Shown here in pieces: positions 17,253 to 27,149 of a DNA stretch of 64,000 bases. The stretch covers positions 10,727-74,726 of the forward strand of contig JBMNOU010000002.1 of NCBI GenBank assembly GCA_050943215.1, in the 5' to 3' direction. The notes beneath the pieces were generated by a model, which had not been told where the DNA came from, searched no databases, and saw only the letters and a list, made by a program, of their open reading frames with translations. Within the stretch, counting starts at the first letter, position 1, and each line of letters starts with the position of its first letter. Source of the DNA: JBMNOU01 sp050943215. GTDB taxonomy: Bacteria > Bacillota > Clostridia > Christensenellales > SZUA-584. The position numbers and the translations under genes were made by a program.

Positions 17253-18100
17253 GTTGTATCGAAATCAAAAACATAACAAAACAATTTGGCAGCACGATAG
17301 CCCTTAAAGATGTTTCTCTAAAATTCGAAGGAAATAAGATCTACGGGCTGCTAGGTAGAAATGGCGCCGGAAAATCGACACTGCTCAATCTGATTACTAA
17401 CAGATTGTTCCCTACATCCGGAGAGATATATGTTGATGGTGAAAATATACGGGAAAATGGCGAGGCCATTTCAAAAATATACAACATGAGCGAAAAAAAT
17501 CTTTATCCCGAAACAATGAAAATAAAAGAAGCTTTTCGATGGTCAAAAGTTTTTTATCCTAATATGGACATGGAATATGCGTTAAAACTCGCGGATAAAT
17601 TCGCACTTAGCCTAAAAAAGAAGGTTAAAGAGCTGTCAACAGGATATGCTTCAGTGTTTAAGATTATTATTGCGCTATCAAGTAACGCGCCAATCCTGCT
17701 GTTAGACGAGCCGGTCCTTGGCCTGGATGCAAACTTCCGTGATCTTTTCTATAAAGAGCTGATATCATGTTATAGCAAAACCCCAAAAACCATAGTGATA
17801 TCAACGCATTTAATCGAAGAGGCAGAAGGCGTGCTTGAGGACGTCGCAATTATTAAAAACGGGCAAGTTATACTAAAAGACACGACACAGAATATTTTAT
17901 CAAAGGGATATACGGTGACTGGACCGGAATGTTTTGTCAACAGTTTTGTTCAAGGAAAGAACGTCCTCGGTTTCGATATGCTTGGCGGTATCAAAAGCGC
18001 ATATCTTCTAGAATCACTTAATAAAAATGCAGTTCCTGGGAATCTCGAGGTATCGGCAATGAAACTACAGGATCTGTTTATCCATTTGACAAATGCTTAA
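17249..18100 (+). CDS. ABC transporter ATP-binding protein
   Basis: The nucleotide-binding subunit of an ABC exporter has 283 residues. Walker A is GRNGAGKST near 36, and Walker B ILLLDEPVLGLD near 149. The H-loop is ISTHLIEEAEG near 184. The signature loop is KELSTGYASVFK, not LSGGQ; this variant is common in the YtrB/BcrA-like group. It is coupled to the regulator by a 4-base overlap and followed within 15 bases by the permease. The substrate is unknown; defence against an envelope-active compound is a plausible inference. Confidence 0.88.
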   Translation: MSCIEIKNITKQFGSTIALKDVSLKFEGNKIYGLLGRNGAGKSTLLNLITNRLFPTSGEIYVDGENIRENGEAISKIYNMSEKNLYPETMKIKEAFRWSKVFYPNMDMEYALKLADKFALSLKKKVKELSTGYASVFKIIIALSSNAPILLLDEPVLGLDANFRDLFYKELISCYSKTPKTIVISTHLIEEAEGVLEDVAIIKNGQVILKDTTQNILSKGYTVTGPECFVNSFVQGKNVLGFDMLGGIKSAYLLESLNKNAVPGNLEVSAMKLQDLFIHLTNA

Positions 18101-18115
18101 AAGGAGGAAAATAAA

Positions 18116-18856
18116 ATGAATTTTAAATCTGCCTTAAAATATCAGCTATACGGAATGAGAAGGCCGTTAATTGTGTTTTATATTGTAATTTATTCTCTTA
18201 TTATATTAATCGCGATAATGAGGGCCGTGTTAGATCGTAATAACGTAAATGCCCTTACTAGCGGACTCGAGATGGCTTCAATTATCTTTATTTTTATCAC
18301 CGGGCTTAATTCTTTTAGGTCTCCTTTTCATATGTTCCTTGCCAACGGGGTCTCAAGACAAACTATGTTTAAAAGCTTTGCAGCGGCGGTCGTGCCTGTG
18401 GCAGCAGGGATGGCGTTGCTCGATAGCATCAATAGTAAAGTATTGTCATCGATTGTTAATTACAGGTCTATGTATTTTGTGATATATCAGAACCGGTATG
18501 ACGGACCTTTGGCTCAGGCCTTCTTTGAAGGGTTGCTGTGGATGTTTTTCTGTTACATTGCAGCTGCAATGGTCGGTTTTTTTATCACGACACTATATTA
18601 TCGGATGAGCAAGCCAACAAAGCTTGTCGTTTCAATTGGCGTACCCGTATTGTTTTTATTCATCTTACCTTATATCGATGGGATTTTTCTCAATAGCGTT
18701 ATATTTAGGTTAATCGGAACAATTTTCGCTAAAGCAGGGGGGTTTTTGGATGGCTTTAATCCATATATATCAATGGTTTCAAATATAATCATCTATGGCG
18801 GATTTGGGGCTTTGAGCTTTTTATTAATGAGAAAGGCTACTGTAAAGGAATCTTAA
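18116..18856 (+). CDS. ABC transporter permease, YtrC/YtrD-like
   Basis: This hydrophobic protein of 246 residues has six apparent membrane segments (about 19-36, 48-65, 85-105, 138-160, 172-195 and 215-235). It lies 15 bases after the ATPase gene, with AAGGAGG upstream. The ANGVSRQTMFKSF segment after the second helix is typical of small permeases in GntR-controlled ABC systems. No periplasmic domain is present, so it is an exporter-type membrane subunit. Confidence 0.8.
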   Translation: MNFKSALKYQLYGMRRPLIVFYIVIYSLIILIAIMRAVLDRNNVNALTSGLEMASIIFIFITGLNSFRSPFHMFLANGVSRQTMFKSFAAAVVPVAAGMALLDSINSKVLSSIVNYRSMYFVIYQNRYDGPLAQAFFEGLLWMFFCYIAAAMVGFFITTLYYRMSKPTKLVVSIGVPVLFLFILPYIDGIFLNSVIFRLIGTIFAKAGGFLDGFNPYISMVSNIIIYGGFGALSFLLMRKATVKES

Positions 18857-18878
18857 AGGGGCGGCCTGCCGCCTTTTT
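18856..18878 (+). terminator. Rho-independent terminator of the GntR-ABC operon
   Basis: GGCGGC (18860-18865) pairs with GCCGCC (18868-18873) and is followed by five T. It starts directly after the permease stop. Confidence 0.85.
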
Positions 18879-18902
18879 ATATATCTTAAGATTATCTATC
18901 CT

Positions 18903-19434
18903 TCAAGCCACCCTCACACAATTTTTTCCGCTTTGTTTTGCATAATATATAGCATTCTCCAATTGTTCCTGTTGGCTATGTATACGCTTTTGCTGGGTAA
19001 TATTAATAAAGTTATACCGTCACATGATAACGGATATTAAAAATGCGGCGCCTGCTGTTGTCAGTCCGTTCGTTCTGTTGGATAATAATATGTGATTTGC
19101 CTGATCCGCAAGACTAATTAAGAAAAAGACGCTGCATAAGACGATAAGAATATCAGCAGTGAATACAAAGGGGTGAAAAGTATAACGGTCGCGACAATCG
19201 CGCAGGCGATAATATAAGGCGTGATATTGCTAGTAACCCATTGGTCTACCGTTGCAATAATGACTCCGTGAGCAAGAAAAGCGCAGACAATAATGTATTG
19301 CAACAGATAACTTGACGTTCCCGGATTTGCCCGGTACTTGGTTCTCTTCTGGTGATAAAAGCACAATCTTTCGCAATTTCTCTGTTCCGCTTACTGGCCT
19401 CCATTGTTAAACAGTAAATTCTTCGTACCAGCAT
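18903..19434 (-). pseudogene. Decayed membrane-anchored GGDEF (diguanylate cyclase) gene
   Basis: On the minus strand three consecutive coding-like pieces lie in different frames. The first (about 19118-19366) reads as membrane helices, including YLLQYIIVCAFLAHGVIIA. The second (about 19020-19145) continues in another frame with VFFLISLADQANHILLSN and TTAGAAFLISVIM. The third (18903-19012) ends ENAIYYAKQSGKNCVRVA and a stop, the classic C-terminus of GGDEF domains. The central catalytic part with the GGDEF loop is absent. An N-terminal MEASKRNREIA piece is in yet another frame. The order fits one gene broken by frameshifts and an internal deletion. The third piece carries most of the identification. 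Confidence 0.65.
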
Positions 19435-19624
19435 TACGAACTTTTTTTATATCATTTGCTTTATTTATGAAACTGAAGAAATGAAGTGATGGAAGCACGT
19501 ATGATATATTATAATGCTTTTATAGAAAATTCAAATTATTTATTTAAGCTTGAAGATTATGATTCAGAATAACATTCGGTATGATAAAATATAGCCAAGA
19601 GTTAATAAGTGAAATGGAGCGCCT
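19435..19624. other. A/T-rich gap before the carboxypeptidase gene
   Basis: I see no gene here beyond a 27-codon open frame near 19490-19573 without recognisable similarity. No clear promoter with good spacing could be assigned. Confidence 0.4.
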
Positions 19625-20725
19625 ATGAAAAGAATACTCTTTATTTTGATCATTGCAGCGGTACTCATTGTAACCGGGTATGTACTAGCCGCATCTGCCG
19701 ATATACCTTCCGAAATATCAGATAAACCTACTGATATCAACGAAATAGGCATAGCCGGTATGAAGACATTTATACCCGAGCGTAAGATAACAGATGCTGT
19801 GGATTCTAGCCAGACGTATAGCTACGAGCAGATGCTTTCGGACGCACAAACGCTTAAGACCCTTTATCCGGATTTGATCGGAACTAAGTCCATAGGAAAA
19901 TCTGTTGAGGGACGCGATATATTGCTGATCAAATTTGGTAAAGGGGAAAAAAAGATACTGCTTCTGGGCGCACACCATGCGCGCGAATATATATCCTCTA
20001 CATTTTTGATGGAAACGGTCGACCAATATGCGCAGGGCTATGCATGCTCGTCTTTTTACGGTAGTTATGACATAAAGGCATTGCTCGATCAAGTAACCGT
20101 TTATATTGTACCGATGATAAACCCTGATGGTGTCAACCTCGTGCAAAACGGCATCGATTCGGTAAAAGACCCTAAAAATGTCAAAAGTATGCGCATGCTT
20201 CAGGATAGTTATGATAAATGGAAGGCGAATATAAACGGTGTTGACCTTAACCGACAGTATCCCTGCCATTGGGATGAAAAAGAAAGCAATACGGATGTGC
20301 CAAGCTCCGAAAAGTTTAAGGGATATGCGCCTGCAACTGAGCCTGAGGTAAAGGCAATTATGGCGCTTTGCAACGATAATGCGTTTATCCTCGCAGCATC
20401 GCTCCATACCAAAGGCGAGGTTATCTATTGGGCTGACAGCGGTACGAATGATGTGATCGAGGCCGGCTCTTCGATGGCGGAGACTCTTTCCGATGTGACT
20501 GGCTACAAACTGATGCCCGTCTCGGAGGATCCAGCTGTGTACGGCGCCGGATTTGAAAACTGGTTTAGGCAGGAATTTGCGCGCCCGGCTTTCTGCGTTG
20601 AGCTGACGCCTGTGGGCAATGGCGCAACACCGCATGAAGATAAGGATTTTGAAACATTAATATGGGATAAAGCGAAATATCTGTGCGTTACGCTTATTGC
20701 ACGGGGTGCAGAATCATCCCTTTAA
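19625..20725 (+). CDS. M14-family zinc carboxypeptidase, exported
   Basis: The 366 residues begin with a signal peptide or anchor (about 1-23). The metallopeptidase M14 domain follows from about 65. Zinc ligands appear in GAHHAREYIS near 118 (the HxxE motif) and in AASLHTKGE near 259. VDLNRQYP near 201 is the Asn-Arg substrate-carboxylate clamp, and FCVELTP near 324 carries the catalytic Glu. Such Firmicute enzymes often act on peptidoglycan peptides (gamma-D-Glu-diaminopimelate peptidases), which is possible here, but specificity is not visible. It appears to be a single-gene unit, 67 bases before copA. Confidence 0.88.
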   Translation: MKRILFILIIAAVLIVTGYVLAASADIPSEISDKPTDINEIGIAGMKTFIPERKITDAVDSSQTYSYEQMLSDAQTLKTLYPDLIGTKSIGKSVEGRDILLIKFGKGEKKILLLGAHHAREYISSTFLMETVDQYAQGYACSSFYGSYDIKALLDQVTVYIVPMINPDGVNLVQNGIDSVKDPKNVKSMRMLQDSYDKWKANINGVDLNRQYPCHWDEKESNTDVPSSEKFKGYAPATEPEVKAIMALCNDNAFILAASLHTKGEVIYWADSGTNDVIEAGSSMAETLSDVTGYKLMPVSEDPAVYGAGFENWFRQEFARPAFCVELTPVGNGATPHEDKDFETLIWDKAKYLCVTLIARGAESSL

Positions 20726-20792
20726 GGTATTATATTATTGTTTTGAGTTAAAATATTAGGCAAACCTTTGCGCTACTACGAGGAGGCGTGGT

Positions 20793-23258
20793 ATGGTTGA
20801 GAAAAGCTACGGTGTAACTGGAATGACGTGCTCAGCTTGTGCCGCTCATGTTAAAAAGGCGGCCGAGAATCTTAAAGGAGTTGCATTAGCCGATGTGAAT
20901 ATTGCAACGGAAAGAATGACGGTACGTTTTGATGAAAATATCACCACATTCAAAGACCTGAAAAAAGCAGTTGAAGGCGTAGGTTACGGGCTTGCTGAGC
21001 CTGATGTTTTGCTTAAAAAACTTGATCTTGCCGTTGATGGCATGACATGTGCGGCCTGTTCGGCTGCGCTAGAGCGTGCGACCCAAAAGCTTAACGGCGT
21101 CAAATCTTCAGCCGTTAACTTGACGACAAACCGCATCAGTATCATATATGATTCGTCAAAAGTCAAACTTATTGAAATAAAAGCGGCAATAGAGAGAGCC
21201 GGCTATTCTCCAAAGGATATTGTCCGTGATTCTGGGCTGGATAAACAAAGTGAACAGCGTGCGCGGGAGCTGAGCAAAACGCGCATACGCGTTATTGCAG
21301 CGGCCTTATTCTCGGTGCCGATACTGTATATCGCAATGGCGCATATGTTTGGTATTGGTTTGCCGATGCCATATTTTTTAGATCCGCATGAATCTCCTCT
21401 TACGTTTGCACTAGTACAGCTGGCGCTCACGGTTCCCGTATTGGTTGCGGGCAGCCGTTTTTTTAGAGTCGGTATAAAGGCTCTCATCAAAGGGGCGCCC
21501 AATATGGATACGCTGGTCGCTATCGGTACGGGCAGCGCTTTTTTATACAGTACATACGCGGTGGCGCAGATCTATCTCGGAGACGCGGGGTATGTGCAGT
21601 CGCTATATTTTGAATCGGCCGCTGTGGTCATCACACTTGTGATGTTGGGCAAATACCTTGAAGCAGTCAGCAAGGGCAAGACGTCCGAAGCGATAAAGAG
21701 GCTGATGGGGCTCAAGCCAAAAACAGCGGTTATCATCAATAATGGTGTAGAGCTCGAAGTGCCGCTCGACGAGGTGGCCGTTGGTGATACCGTTCTCGTT
21801 CGGCCGGGGGCCAGCGTTCCTGTTGACGGCATCGTCGAAGTCGGGATCTCTTCTGTAAACGAATCGATGCTGACAGGAGAAAGCCTACCTGTTGAAAAAC
21901 AGCCGGGCAGCGGCATCACGGGGGGCAGTATTAACGGGGAAGGACTGCTTACGATCAAAGTAACGCATGTGGGTGAAGACACCGCGCTTTCCAAGATTAT
22001 CAGGCTTGTGGAAGAGGCGCAGACGAAAAAAGCGCCGATTGCGAAGATGGCCGATATCATATCCTGGTATTTTGTGCCGGCCGTGCTTGGCATCGCCTTT
22101 GTGGCGGCAATTGCCTGGGCGCTTGCAGGACGTGATTTTCGGTTTATACTAAACGTATTCGTAAGCGTGCTCGTTATCGCCTGCCCATGCGCACTCGGCC
22201 TTGCGACACCTACCGCGATCATGGTGGGTACCGGTAAGGGCGCGGAGATTGGTATACTCATCAAAGGTGGAGAGGCGTTGGAGACAACGCATAAGACCAA
22301 TGTAGTTGTGCTCGATAAAACGGGCACGATTACCGAGGGCAGACCAGTGCTAACCGATGTTAAGACATACGGACAAATAAACGAGGCAGAGGCACTTGCT
22401 TTATGCGCATCGGCAGAACGTGGGTCTGAGCATCCGATCGCCAGAGCGATTGTGACCAGCGCTCGGGATAAAGGAGCCATTCTGTCAAATCCGGAAGAAT
22501 TCAAAGCTATCCCCGGCAGGGGCATAGATGCGCGTGTAAGCGGCCGGCGGATATTGGCGGGCAATATCGTGTTGATGCATGAAAATGGTATTGATACAAC
22601 GGATGCGGAAGCCGACGCAAAAGTCTTGGCGAAAGCGGGACGGACGCTGATGTATGTTGCGGTCGACGGTGTATTGGCCGCGCTGATGGCTGCGGCTGAT
22701 ACCTTAAAACCTACAAGCAAAGATGCAGTCGCGCGAATGAAATCACTTGGCGTGGTAGTCTATATGATAACAGGAGATAATAAAAGCACAGCTGATGCAA
22801 TCGCAAAAGAGGCTCTGATTGGCAACGTGCTGGCGGATGTGCTGCCAGCAGATAAAGCCGGCGAAGTAAGAAAACTGCAGCAGAGAGGCCATGTTGTGGC
22901 AATGGTGGGCGATGGCATCAACGATGCACCCGCGCTTGTTCAAGCCGATGTGGGCATGGCCATAGGGACAGGAACGGACGTAGCGGTGGAATCGGCGGAT
23001 GTGGTGCTGATGCATGGGGATCTGGGCGAGGTGTATGCGGCAATCGCACTTAGCCGCGCTACTATGCGTAATATCCGCCAAAACCTGTTCTGGGCGTTTA
23101 TTTACAACACGGCAGGCATACCGCTAGCGGCAGGCGTGTTTTATGCATTTGGCGGTCCGCTGTTAAATCCGGTATTTGCGGGCGCCGCGATGGCATTAAG
23201 CTCTTTATCTGTCGTGTCTAACGCGCTTCGTCTAAAGCGATTTAAATTAACGAAGTAG
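20793..23258 (+). CDS. copA: Copper-translocating P-type ATPase
   Basis: This P1B-type ATPase exports Cu(I) from the cytoplasm. The 821 residues hold two heavy-metal-binding domains with MTCSAC at 11-16 and MTCAAC near 83-88. The membrane CPC motif IACPCALGLATP is near 461, with DKTGT (phosphorylated Asp) near 507, the SEHPIARAI nucleotide-site motif near 547 and GDGINDAPAL near 706. The CPC form with two N-terminal domains points to copper rather than zinc or cadmium. Usual partners CsoR and CopZ are not adjacent. The ATG follows a strong GAGGAGG. Confidence 0.95.
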   Translation: MVEKSYGVTGMTCSACAAHVKKAAENLKGVALADVNIATERMTVRFDENITTFKDLKKAVEGVGYGLAEPDVLLKKLDLAVDGMTCAACSAALERATQKLNGVKSSAVNLTTNRISIIYDSSKVKLIEIKAAIERAGYSPKDIVRDSGLDKQSEQRARELSKTRIRVIAAALFSVPILYIAMAHMFGIGLPMPYFLDPHESPLTFALVQLALTVPVLVAGSRFFRVGIKALIKGAPNMDTLVAIGTGSAFLYSTYAVAQIYLGDAGYVQSLYFESAAVVITLVMLGKYLEAVSKGKTSEAIKRLMGLKPKTAVIINNGVELEVPLDEVAVGDTVLVRPGASVPVDGIVEVGISSVNESMLTGESLPVEKQPGSGITGGSINGEGLLTIKVTHVGEDTALSKIIRLVEEAQTKKAPIAKMADIISWYFVPAVLGIAFVAAIAWALAGRDFRFILNVFVSVLVIACPCALGLATPTAIMVGTGKGAEIGILIKGGEALETTHKTNVVVLDKTGTITEGRPVLTDVKTYGQINEAEALALCASAERGSEHPIARAIVTSARDKGAILSNPEEFKAIPGRGIDARVSGRRILAGNIVLMHENGIDTTDAEADAKVLAKAGRTLMYVAVDGVLAALMAAADTLKPTSKDAVARMKSLGVVVYMITGDNKSTADAIAKEALIGNVLADVLPADKAGEVRKLQQRGHVVAMVGDGINDAPALVQADVGMAIGTGTDVAVESADVVLMHGDLGEVYAAIALSRATMRNIRQNLFWAFIYNTAGIPLAAGVFYAFGGPLLNPVFAGAAMALSSLSVVSNALRLKRFKLTK

Positions 23259-23491
23259 CAATGATATTGGCTGGCCGATGCTTTTTACTTGACTTTTTTG
23301 TATTATGGATAGTTTATCATAGCGGCAATAAGCTACTTACAGATCTAACGAAGATGACAAAGGATCAGCATTTAAAGCTGTTTTAGACGGAGACCCCGCA
23401 GAGCTGCCGCGGCAAAAGCATATACGCTATAACAATGAATATTTTAGTATTTCTAATATAACACGATTGAAAGAAAATGGAGGTATGAACG

Positions 23492-23908
<417 letters not shown>

Positions 23909-23918
23909 GAATCTTCCG

Positions 23919-23943
23919 GCTGCCCTTGGCAGCTTCTTTTTTT
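23919..23943 (+). terminator. Rho-independent terminator of the YjbQ-family gene
   Basis: GCTGCC (23919-23924) and GGCAGC (23928-23933) form a 6-bp stem with a 3-base loop, then TTC and seven T. Confidence 0.85.
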
Positions 23944-24020
23944 AAAGCACAACATTTCATAAAATAAGAAATACAGATGGTTCACAGAAACAAACACTTT
24001 ATTTTTCTTTAATAATACGC

Positions 24021-24026
24021 TATAAT
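24021..24026 (+). promoter_or_regulatory. Predicted -10 box of the paaK-iorAB operon
   Basis: A perfect TATAAT lies at 24021-24026; the matching -35 region (TTTATT at 23998) is weak. Transcription from here would begin near 24033, downstream of the ATG at 24028. This supports the later start of the first ligase gene. Confidence 0.5.
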
Positions 24027-24108
24027 CATGCGTATAAAAGAAGCATGGAAGCACGGGATTTCTCTTAGCAGTATTAATTCGTGCAAAAGCTTACAAGAGG
24101 AGTTGCAT

Positions 24109-25401
24109 ATGATTTGGAATGAGAGGGTCGAGTGCGCGCCTAGGGATACGATCGAAGCGCTACAGCTCGAACGTCTGAAAAGCACGGTAGAACGGTGTTA
24201 CAATAATGTCGAACATTATAGAAAAAAGCTGGATGATGCGGGTGTTTGTCCGAAGGATATCAATACGCTTAAAGATATTCGAAAGATACCATTTACCGTC
24301 AAAGATGAACTGAGAAAAAATTATCCGTACAAACTATTTGCCGTACCAATGAAAGATATCGTCAGGATACACGCGTCTTCGGGCACAACCGGCAAACCGA
24401 CGGTTGTGGGCTATACAAAGGCCGATCTTGATATGTGGGCTGAGGTGATTGCGAGGCTAGCATGCGCAGCCGGTGCAACGCCGGATGATATTGTTCAGAT
24501 CACATTTGGATATACGCTTTTTACAGGTGCCTTCGGTTTGCATTATGGTTTAGAAAAATTGGGCGCCGCCGTTATTCCGATATCGGGCGGAAACACAGAC
24601 CGTCAGCTTAGCGTGATGCAGGATTTCGGCACCACCGTGCTGGTCGGTACGCCCTCATATGCGCTATATATGGCCGAATGCGCTAAGAAAAAAGACATCG
24701 ATACTAAGAAGCTGCCTCTTAGGCTGGGCCTGTTTGGCGGAGAAGGCCATACCGAAGAGATGCGCCGCCAGATTGAAAAGGTATGGAATATCGTTGCGAC
24801 GGAAAACTATGGTTTGTCTGAGGTGATCGGACCGGGTGTTTCTGGTGAATGTTACATAAAAAACGGCATGCATATTGCGGAGGATCATTTTCTCTGCGAA
24901 GTGGTTGATAAAGATACATTAGAACCTGTGCCAGTGGGGCAGCCAGGTGAGCTTGTCATCACATCGCTGTCAAAAGAAGCGCTGCCGATATTGCGTTATC
25001 GCACAAAAGACATTACGTGGCTGATACCCGAAAAATGCGAATGCGGCAGGACATCGATGCGCATGGCCAAGATTCAGGGTCGTACGGACGATATGCTCAT
25101 TATCCGAGGGGTCAACGTATTCCCGTCGCAGATAGAAAGCGTGCTGCTCGATATTGAGGACATTGGCCCGCATTACGAGATCGTTGTACGCAAAGACGGA
25201 TACATGGATAAGATTGAGGTGCTAGTTGAGGTGACAGATGCAAATCTGCTTGAAAAATTCAGCGCTCTTGAGGCGCTTGAGCGAAAGATCAAGCACGCGC
25301 TGTACACAGTATTGAATATCGAAGCGGACGTGCGATTGGTTGAGCCAGAGTCTTTAAAACGCTTTGAGGGCAAGGCAAAGAGAATAACTGATTTACGATA
25401 A
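24109..25401 (+). CDS. Phenylacetate-CoA ligase family protein, copy 1
   Basis: This AMP-forming ligase makes aryl-acetyl-CoA from an aryl acetate, CoA and ATP. From ATG 24109, which follows GAGGAG and matches the second copy, it has 430 residues. The P-loop-like motif is HASSGTTGKPTVVGYT near 87; further motifs are YGLSEVIGPGVSGEC near 236, LRYRTKDITWL near 303 and GRTDDMLIIRGVNVFPSQIE near 330. The C-terminal domain is typical of PaaK. It heads a unit with iorAB and a second ligase, so its substrates are probably phenyl-, hydroxyphenyl- or indole-acetate, or the reverse reaction conserves energy. Which copy uses which acid is unknown. Confidence 0.88.
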   Translation: MIWNERVECAPRDTIEALQLERLKSTVERCYNNVEHYRKKLDDAGVCPKDINTLKDIRKIPFTVKDELRKNYPYKLFAVPMKDIVRIHASSGTTGKPTVVGYTKADLDMWAEVIARLACAAGATPDDIVQITFGYTLFTGAFGLHYGLEKLGAAVIPISGGNTDRQLSVMQDFGTTVLVGTPSYALYMAECAKKKDIDTKKLPLRLGLFGGEGHTEEMRRQIEKVWNIVATENYGLSEVIGPGVSGECYIKNGMHIAEDHFLCEVVDKDTLEPVPVGQPGELVITSLSKEALPILRYRTKDITWLIPEKCECGRTSMRMAKIQGRTDDMLIIRGVNVFPSQIESVLLDIEDIGPHYEIVVRKDGYMDKIEVLVEVTDANLLEKFSALEALERKIKHALYTVLNIEADVRLVEPESLKRFEGKAKRITDLR

Positions 25402-25420
25402 AAAAGCTTTAGGAGACGAC

Positions 25421-27148
25421 ATGAAGAAACTTATGCTTGGAAACGAGGCTTTCGCAAGAGGTGCGTATGAGGCAGGCGTGTCAGTTGCGGCTGCATATCC
25501 GGGTACGCCGAGTACCGAGATTACCGAAAATATTGCAAATTATGAAGACATATACGCGGAATGGTCGCCCAACGAGAAAGTAGCGCTTGAGGTCGCGATC
25601 GGAGCGTCTATCGCCGGCGCGCGTGCGCTGTGCTGCATGAAACATGTAGGACTTAACGTCGCGGCTGATCCGCTGTTTACCGTATCATATACGGGCGTGA
25701 ACGGAGGGCTTGTTATTATCGTCGCGGATGATCCCGGGATGCATTCAAGCCAAAATGAGCAGGATTCACGGTTTTACGCTAGAAGCGCGCATATCCCGAT
25801 GCTCGAGCCGTCGGACAGCATGGAAGCCAAAGAATATGTGCGTGCGGCTTTTGAGCTATCCGAAAAATTTGATACGCCTGTGCTTATCGGGTCGAATACG
25901 AGGCTATCACATTCACAGGGTATAGTAGAGCTTTCGGATAGACAGAATATAGATCTTAAGCCTTATGAGAAAGACATCGCCAAATATGTAATGATGCCGG
26001 GTATGGCCAAAAAGCGGCATATTATTGTCGAAAAACGCATGAACGATTTTAAAGCTTATGCAGATATCACGGATTTAAACCATGTGGAATATCATGACCG
26101 GAAAATTGGCGTTATTACCAGCGGTGTGGCGTATAACTATGTCAGAGAGGCGCTGCCCGATGCGAGTGTGCTCAAGCTCGGCATTATCTATCCTTTGCCT
26201 GAGCAAAAGATCCGTGCGTTTGCTGCCCAAGTTGACAAGCTTTATGTTGTGGAAGAACTTGAGCCATTCTTTGAAAACCAGATCAAGGCAATGGGGATTG
26301 CTGTGACAGGCAAAGACATTTTTTCTGTGCAGGGCGAGTATAGCGTTAATATGATAGCCGACAAAATCGGCGGAAAAAAACTAGAGATTTTGGATCTGGG
26401 AGCACTGCCGCAAAGGCCGCCAGTGATGTGCCCGGGATGCCCGCACAGAAGTGTTTATTATACGCTGAAGAAGCTTGGGTTATCGGCAACCGGTGACATC
26501 GGATGCTACACGCTGGGTGCGATGCCGCCGCTGCTCGGTATCGATACGTGTATCTGCATGGGCTCGAGCATCGGCTGCGCAATGGGTATGGAAAAGGCCA
26601 GGGGGAAAGATTTTGCTAGAAAACTCGTTGCCGTTATTGGCGATTCGACATTCTTTCATTCAGGCATCACCGGACTTATAGATATGGTATATAATGGTTC
26701 AACGTCTACGGTGATGATCCTTGACAATTCTACCACCGGTATGACCGGCCATCAGGACCATCCGGCGACGGGCAAAACCATTAAAGGCGATATAGCATAT
26801 GCTATCGATATACCCGCACTTGTCAAAAGCATTGGCGTAAAGCATGTGCGTGTTGTCGACCCGTTTGATTTAAAAGCGCTCGAGCAGGCATTGAAAGAAG
26901 AAACAGCGCGAGAAGAGCTAAGCGTTATCATTGCCAAACGCCCATGCGCACTGCTTAATAAAAAGAAAACACCGGTGCCCTATCATGTTAATGAAAAATG
27001 CAAAGCGTGCGGTATGTGCTTGAAGCTGGGCTGCCCGGCGATAGAAAAAACAGACGGTGGCATGATGATTAACATATCTTTGTGCAATGGCTGCGGGCTC
27101 TGTGAAAAAGTATGTGCATTGGGCGCGATAGAAATAGTGGGGAAATGA
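25421..27148 (+). CDS. iorA: Indolepyruvate ferredoxin oxidoreductase, alpha subunit
   Basis: IorA oxidises aryl pyruvates (from Trp, Phe, Tyr) with CoA to aryl-acetyl-CoA and reduces ferredoxin. The 575 residues start with the pyruvate-binding fold (GNEAFARGAYEAG, YPGTPSTEI). The thiamine-diphosphate part has CPGCPHRSVYY near 338 and GDIGCYTLGAMPP near 358. The C-terminus holds two 4Fe-4S clusters: CKACGMCLKLGCP near 527 and CNGCGLCEKVC near 556. The length is slightly below the archaeal enzyme. It is 20 bases after the first ligase, with an AGGAGA site, and 1 base before iorB. Confidence 0.95.
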   Translation: MKKLMLGNEAFARGAYEAGVSVAAAYPGTPSTEITENIANYEDIYAEWSPNEKVALEVAIGASIAGARALCCMKHVGLNVAADPLFTVSYTGVNGGLVIIVADDPGMHSSQNEQDSRFYARSAHIPMLEPSDSMEAKEYVRAAFELSEKFDTPVLIGSNTRLSHSQGIVELSDRQNIDLKPYEKDIAKYVMMPGMAKKRHIIVEKRMNDFKAYADITDLNHVEYHDRKIGVITSGVAYNYVREALPDASVLKLGIIYPLPEQKIRAFAAQVDKLYVVEELEPFFENQIKAMGIAVTGKDIFSVQGEYSVNMIADKIGGKKLEILDLGALPQRPPVMCPGCPHRSVYYTLKKLGLSATGDIGCYTLGAMPPLLGIDTCICMGSSIGCAMGMEKARGKDFARKLVAVIGDSTFFHSGITGLIDMVYNGSTSTVMILDNSTTGMTGHQDHPATGKTIKGDIAYAIDIPALVKSIGVKHVRVVDPFDLKALEQALKEETAREELSVIIAKRPCALLNKKKTPVPYHVNEKCKACGMCLKLGCPAIEKTDGGMMINISLCNGCGLCEKVCALGAIEIVGK

Positions 27149-27149
27149 T

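Noticed and set aside
19718..20635. 305-codon open frame on the minus strand
   Set aside because: It is antisense to the M14 carboxypeptidase with its intact zinc motifs; no domain is recognisable in the shadow.
21572..22720. 382-codon open frame on the minus strand
   Set aside because: It is the mirror of copA, where P-type ATPase motifs are certain. The Ser/Thr/Pro-rich translation is typical of an antisense shadow.
24028..24108. Longer N-terminus for the first CoA ligase
   Set aside because: The extra residues are absent from the paralogue, a good GAGGAG site precedes ATG 24109, and the TATAAT at 24021 would place the transcript start after ATG 24028.
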